Notes under the pieces: model-generated
Database searches by the model: none
What the model was told of the DNA's origin: nothing
The model's input: the letters and a program-made list of their open reading frames with translations, nothing else
Translations under genes and position numbers: made by a program
Assembly (NCBI GenBank): GCA_963821715.1
Contig: CAWGET010000006.1
Coordinates: forward strand, 310,001-374,000
DNA: 64,000 bases
DNA from: CAWGET01 sp963821715
GTDB lineage: Bacteria; Bacteroidota; Ignavibacteria; Ignavibacteriales; Melioribacteraceae
Reading direction: 5' to 3'
Part shown: positions 62,232-64,000 of the stretch, piece after piece
Layout of the letters: every line of letters starts with the position of its first letter
Numbering within the stretch: position 1 is the stretch's first letter

Positions 62232-62621
62232 AAATATTTAAAATTTAAGATGATTAGCTTTATGCTAATTTCAATCGCAATGCGAATTTGCATAAAATAA
62301 ATATTTTACGAATTACGCCATTTCCGTGATTCTCCCGTTCGCAATTTTTCTGTTTCAAATATTGCTTAGCCTTAGTAGGCTTTGCATATCTGCGGTTTTT
62401 ATCAGCGTTAATTTGCGCAATCTGCGAGAAAAGAAAATCAGTTCCGCCGCGGCGCACAGAAATCAGAAAAAAAATCATCGAATCCTCTCAAAGAGGGGAT
62501 CTCTATTTTATGCTTAGAGCCTAGAACACCGATCTTACGGATTAAACTGATTTCCGCGGATTTAAATTCTCTGAGATTCTACCGAGCTATTACTCGCTTC
62601 TCGCCTCTCGTTTTTCGCCTT
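62232..62621. repeat. Gene-free stretch with families B and C repeats
   Basis: This 390-bp interval between convergent genes has no coding sequence I can support. Directly after the GH5 stop on the minus strand is a family C stretch (62582-62617; GGCGAAAAACGAGAGGCGAG then AAGCGAG). Next come B-like stretches at 62530-62580 (AAATCCGCGGAAATCAGTTT) and 62360-62436 (CAGATTGCGCAAATTAACGC, then TGATAAAAACCGCAGAT). No convincing terminator is seen. Confidence 0.6.
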
Positions 62622-64000
62622 TTACTTAATCAGCAGCATTTTTTTTGAATCTATAAATCCGCCGGAAGTTAATGTATAAAAATAAACTCCGCTGGAAAAA
62701 TCCGCAGCTTCAAATTTTATCTCGTGTTTACCGGATTCAAAAACATCATCGGCAAGCATTGCTATTTCTTTTCCGAGAAGATCGTAAACGCGTAAATCGA
62801 CTTGGGCTTCCTCCGGAATTTCAAAAATAATTGTGGAAACCGGATTGAATGGATTTGGAAAATTTTGATAAAGCTCGTAATTAAAACTCAGATGATCATC
62901 ATCAACTTCCGTTGAATTGGGATCGTAAATTTTAATATCGTCAAACATTAATTCTGTTGAAAATAAAACTCCATGCTCGTCCACAATTTCAAAAAGCTGA
63001 ACCGCCTTCCAATCAAATAAACCTACGGGTTCATACCACGCGTTATCCCAGGAACCGGTTTCCGTAAAAGATGACAATGGAATTTTCACGAAATTCCAAT
63101 TTCCGTCAAGAGCGTTCTTGGAATTATCCAAAGTGTAACTCATTCTCCACGGATGGTCCGTTTCATTTTCTTTTGTATCGACAAAACGGATATCAAATTT
63201 GACGAACGGATTATCCGACTTCACCCAGAACCCGAGGTAAAAGTTATTAGCTGCGAGATAAGATAAATCTTTTATAGGAACGAAACTAAAACCGATGCTG
63301 TTGTATTGCGCGGGATTAGTCCAGCTAATTGCAAACTCTCCGGCGCCGGCATTTTCATTATAAAAATTTATCGATCCGTTGGAAATTCCGGAACTTACAA
63401 TTCCGCTTTCGATATAATCCGAATAAAAACCGAAACCTGTTGAATCCGGTTTGAGTTCAAATTTTGTCTGCGGCGGCACGTTGAATCCGAGAGCGCTTAA
63501 AATATTTACATTCAAATCGTGTTCAAATAATCCGGCGCTGTTCTTCTCAAAAACTCCGAAGCCGCCGTGATAATCCCAGGAAGTCCAGGAAATTTCTTTG
63601 GCTTCTAAATAGGTCCGCACAACTTGATACCATAAAATCCGGTCGTTATTTTCGGCGTTGTCCATTAATACTCCGAACTCGCCGCAGAAAACCGGAACTC
63701 CTCTTTCCTCTTTGAACTGCGCGGCAATATCGAGTATTTCCCTAACTTTGGTTATTGTTCCTTCGTTTTGATAATTGTTCATCGAAGATTCGATCCATGT
63801 TCCCTGTAATTCCGCGGGAACATCCGGCATATCCGAAGCGTTATAAGGAAACGGAACTCCTGCAAGCGAAACCATTGAAGGATCAGTCCAGCTCGCGCCC
63901 TGATGCGAAAATATAAACGGATCATAAAAATGAAAAGTGTAGATCAAATTATCGTCTTCGTATTCCGGCATAAATTTAAGATTGTTGTAGCTGTTCCATC
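62622..64000 (-). CDS. GH5 cellulase-like glycoside hydrolase with T9SS domain (5' end outside window)
   Basis: The open frame continues past the first Met (63971): the residues NSYNNLKFMPEYEDDN read through the window end. The family start LIYTFHFYDPFIFSHQG is a common GH5 motif, and the catalytic nucleophile is the Glu in PVFCGEFGVLMDN. The acid-base Glu of the NEP motif lies outside. Behind the catalytic part is a beta-sandwich, carbohydrate-binding-like segment (residues about 190-345 of the visible part: YNSIGFSFVPIKDLSYLAAN, LMFDDIKIYD). The C-terminus is a T9SS type A sorting domain (NFPNPFNPVSTIIFEIPE... FSSGVYFYTLTSGG). It therefore probably degrades beta-glucan outside the cell. Confidence 0.9.
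   Translation of the reverse strand, partial: WNSYNNLKFMPEYEDDNLIYTFHFYDPFIFSHQGASWTDPSMVSLAGVPFPYNASDMPDVPAELQGTWIESSMNNYQNEGTITKVREILDIAAQFKEERGVPVFCGEFGVLMDNAENNDRILWYQVVRTYLEAKEISWTSWDYHGGFGVFEKNSAGLFEHDLNVNILSALGFNVPPQTKFELKPDSTGFGFYSDYIESGIVSSGISNGSINFYNENAGAGEFAISWTNPAQYNSIGFSFVPIKDLSYLAANNFYLGFWVKSDNPFVKFDIRFVDTKENETDHPWRMSYTLDNSKNALDGNWNFVKIPLSSFTETGSWDNAWYEPVGLFDWKAVQLFEIVDEHGVLFSTELMFDDIKIYDPNSTEVDDDHLSFNYELYQNFPNPFNPVSTIIFEIPEEAQVDLRVYDLLGKEIAMLADDVFESGKHEIKFEAADFSSGVYFYTLTSGGFIDSKKMLLIK

Overview
The window looks like a chromosomal segment of a Bacteroidota/Chlorobiota-related bacterium, most likely Ignavibacteriota (Ignavibacterium/Melioribacter type). The evidence is three secreted proteins with type IX secretion (T9SS) C-terminal sorting domains of the YPNPFNP type, a single-chain pyruvate:ferredoxin oxidoreductase next to a dihydroorotate-dehydrogenase-like gene, AT-rich DNA and outer-membrane polysaccharide export genes. 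This placement is inferred from protein families. No rRNA or tRNA gene was seen.

Layout. 1-3.8 kb (+): three polysaccharide genes (membrane glycosyltransferase, GT2, flippase), each broken by several single-base frameshifts. 3.8-18.4 kb (-): mostly housekeeping genes: periplasmic thioredoxin, DHOD-like protein, nifJ, dinB, DUF72, trxA (one homopolymer frameshift), acyl-CoA dehydrogenase, FabI/FabL-like reductase, dnaE and dut. 18.4-25.9 kb (-): flippase, thioesterase, accA, a GT2 fused to a degenerate sugar-phosphate transferase, a dolichyl-phosphate-mannose-synthase-like GT2 and an intact initiating sugar-phosphate transferase. 26.3-30.6 kb (+): two T9SS cargo proteins and a lipoprotein. 30.6-44.9 kb (-): a tightly packed polysaccharide operon: outer-membrane protein, rfbB, SLBB export protein, Wzz, flippase, O-antigen polymerase/ligase, GT4, three GT2s, methyltransferase, GT4 and lhgO. 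45.2-49.0 kb (-): a KaiC-like ATPase with a PAS/degenerate-kinase/receiver protein. 49.6-52.0 kb (-): a murein-peptide pair (NlpC/P60 peptidase and Tat-exported dipeptide epimerase). 52.2-52.7 kb (+): glutaredoxin and groES. 52.9-61.1 kb (-): DUF58, TPR lipoprotein, HydE-like radical SAM, LD-carboxypeptidase, then folB-folK-dNK-DUF4834-GT9-ppx. 61.4-62.2 kb (+): a secreted HExxH protein. The window ends inside a GH5 cellulase-like T9SS protein (-).

How the genes fit together. The 18.6-25.9 and 30.6-44.9 kb blocks can together start, extend, flip, polymerise and export a surface polysaccharide. The T9SS cargo cassette sits between them, and a short remnant of an lhgO 3' end lies on its far side, which suggests the locus was rearranged or exchanged. 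The most unusual non-coding signal is a set of degenerate dispersed repeats, several of which sit directly after stop codons of minus-strand genes, in the same order at three loci.

Limits. At least seven genes carry frameshifts while most others are intact. Because the broken frames remain readable and some indels lie in homopolymers, sequencing error is a serious alternative to true gene decay. No search or alignment was run. Family assignments are from motif recognition and residue positions are approximate.
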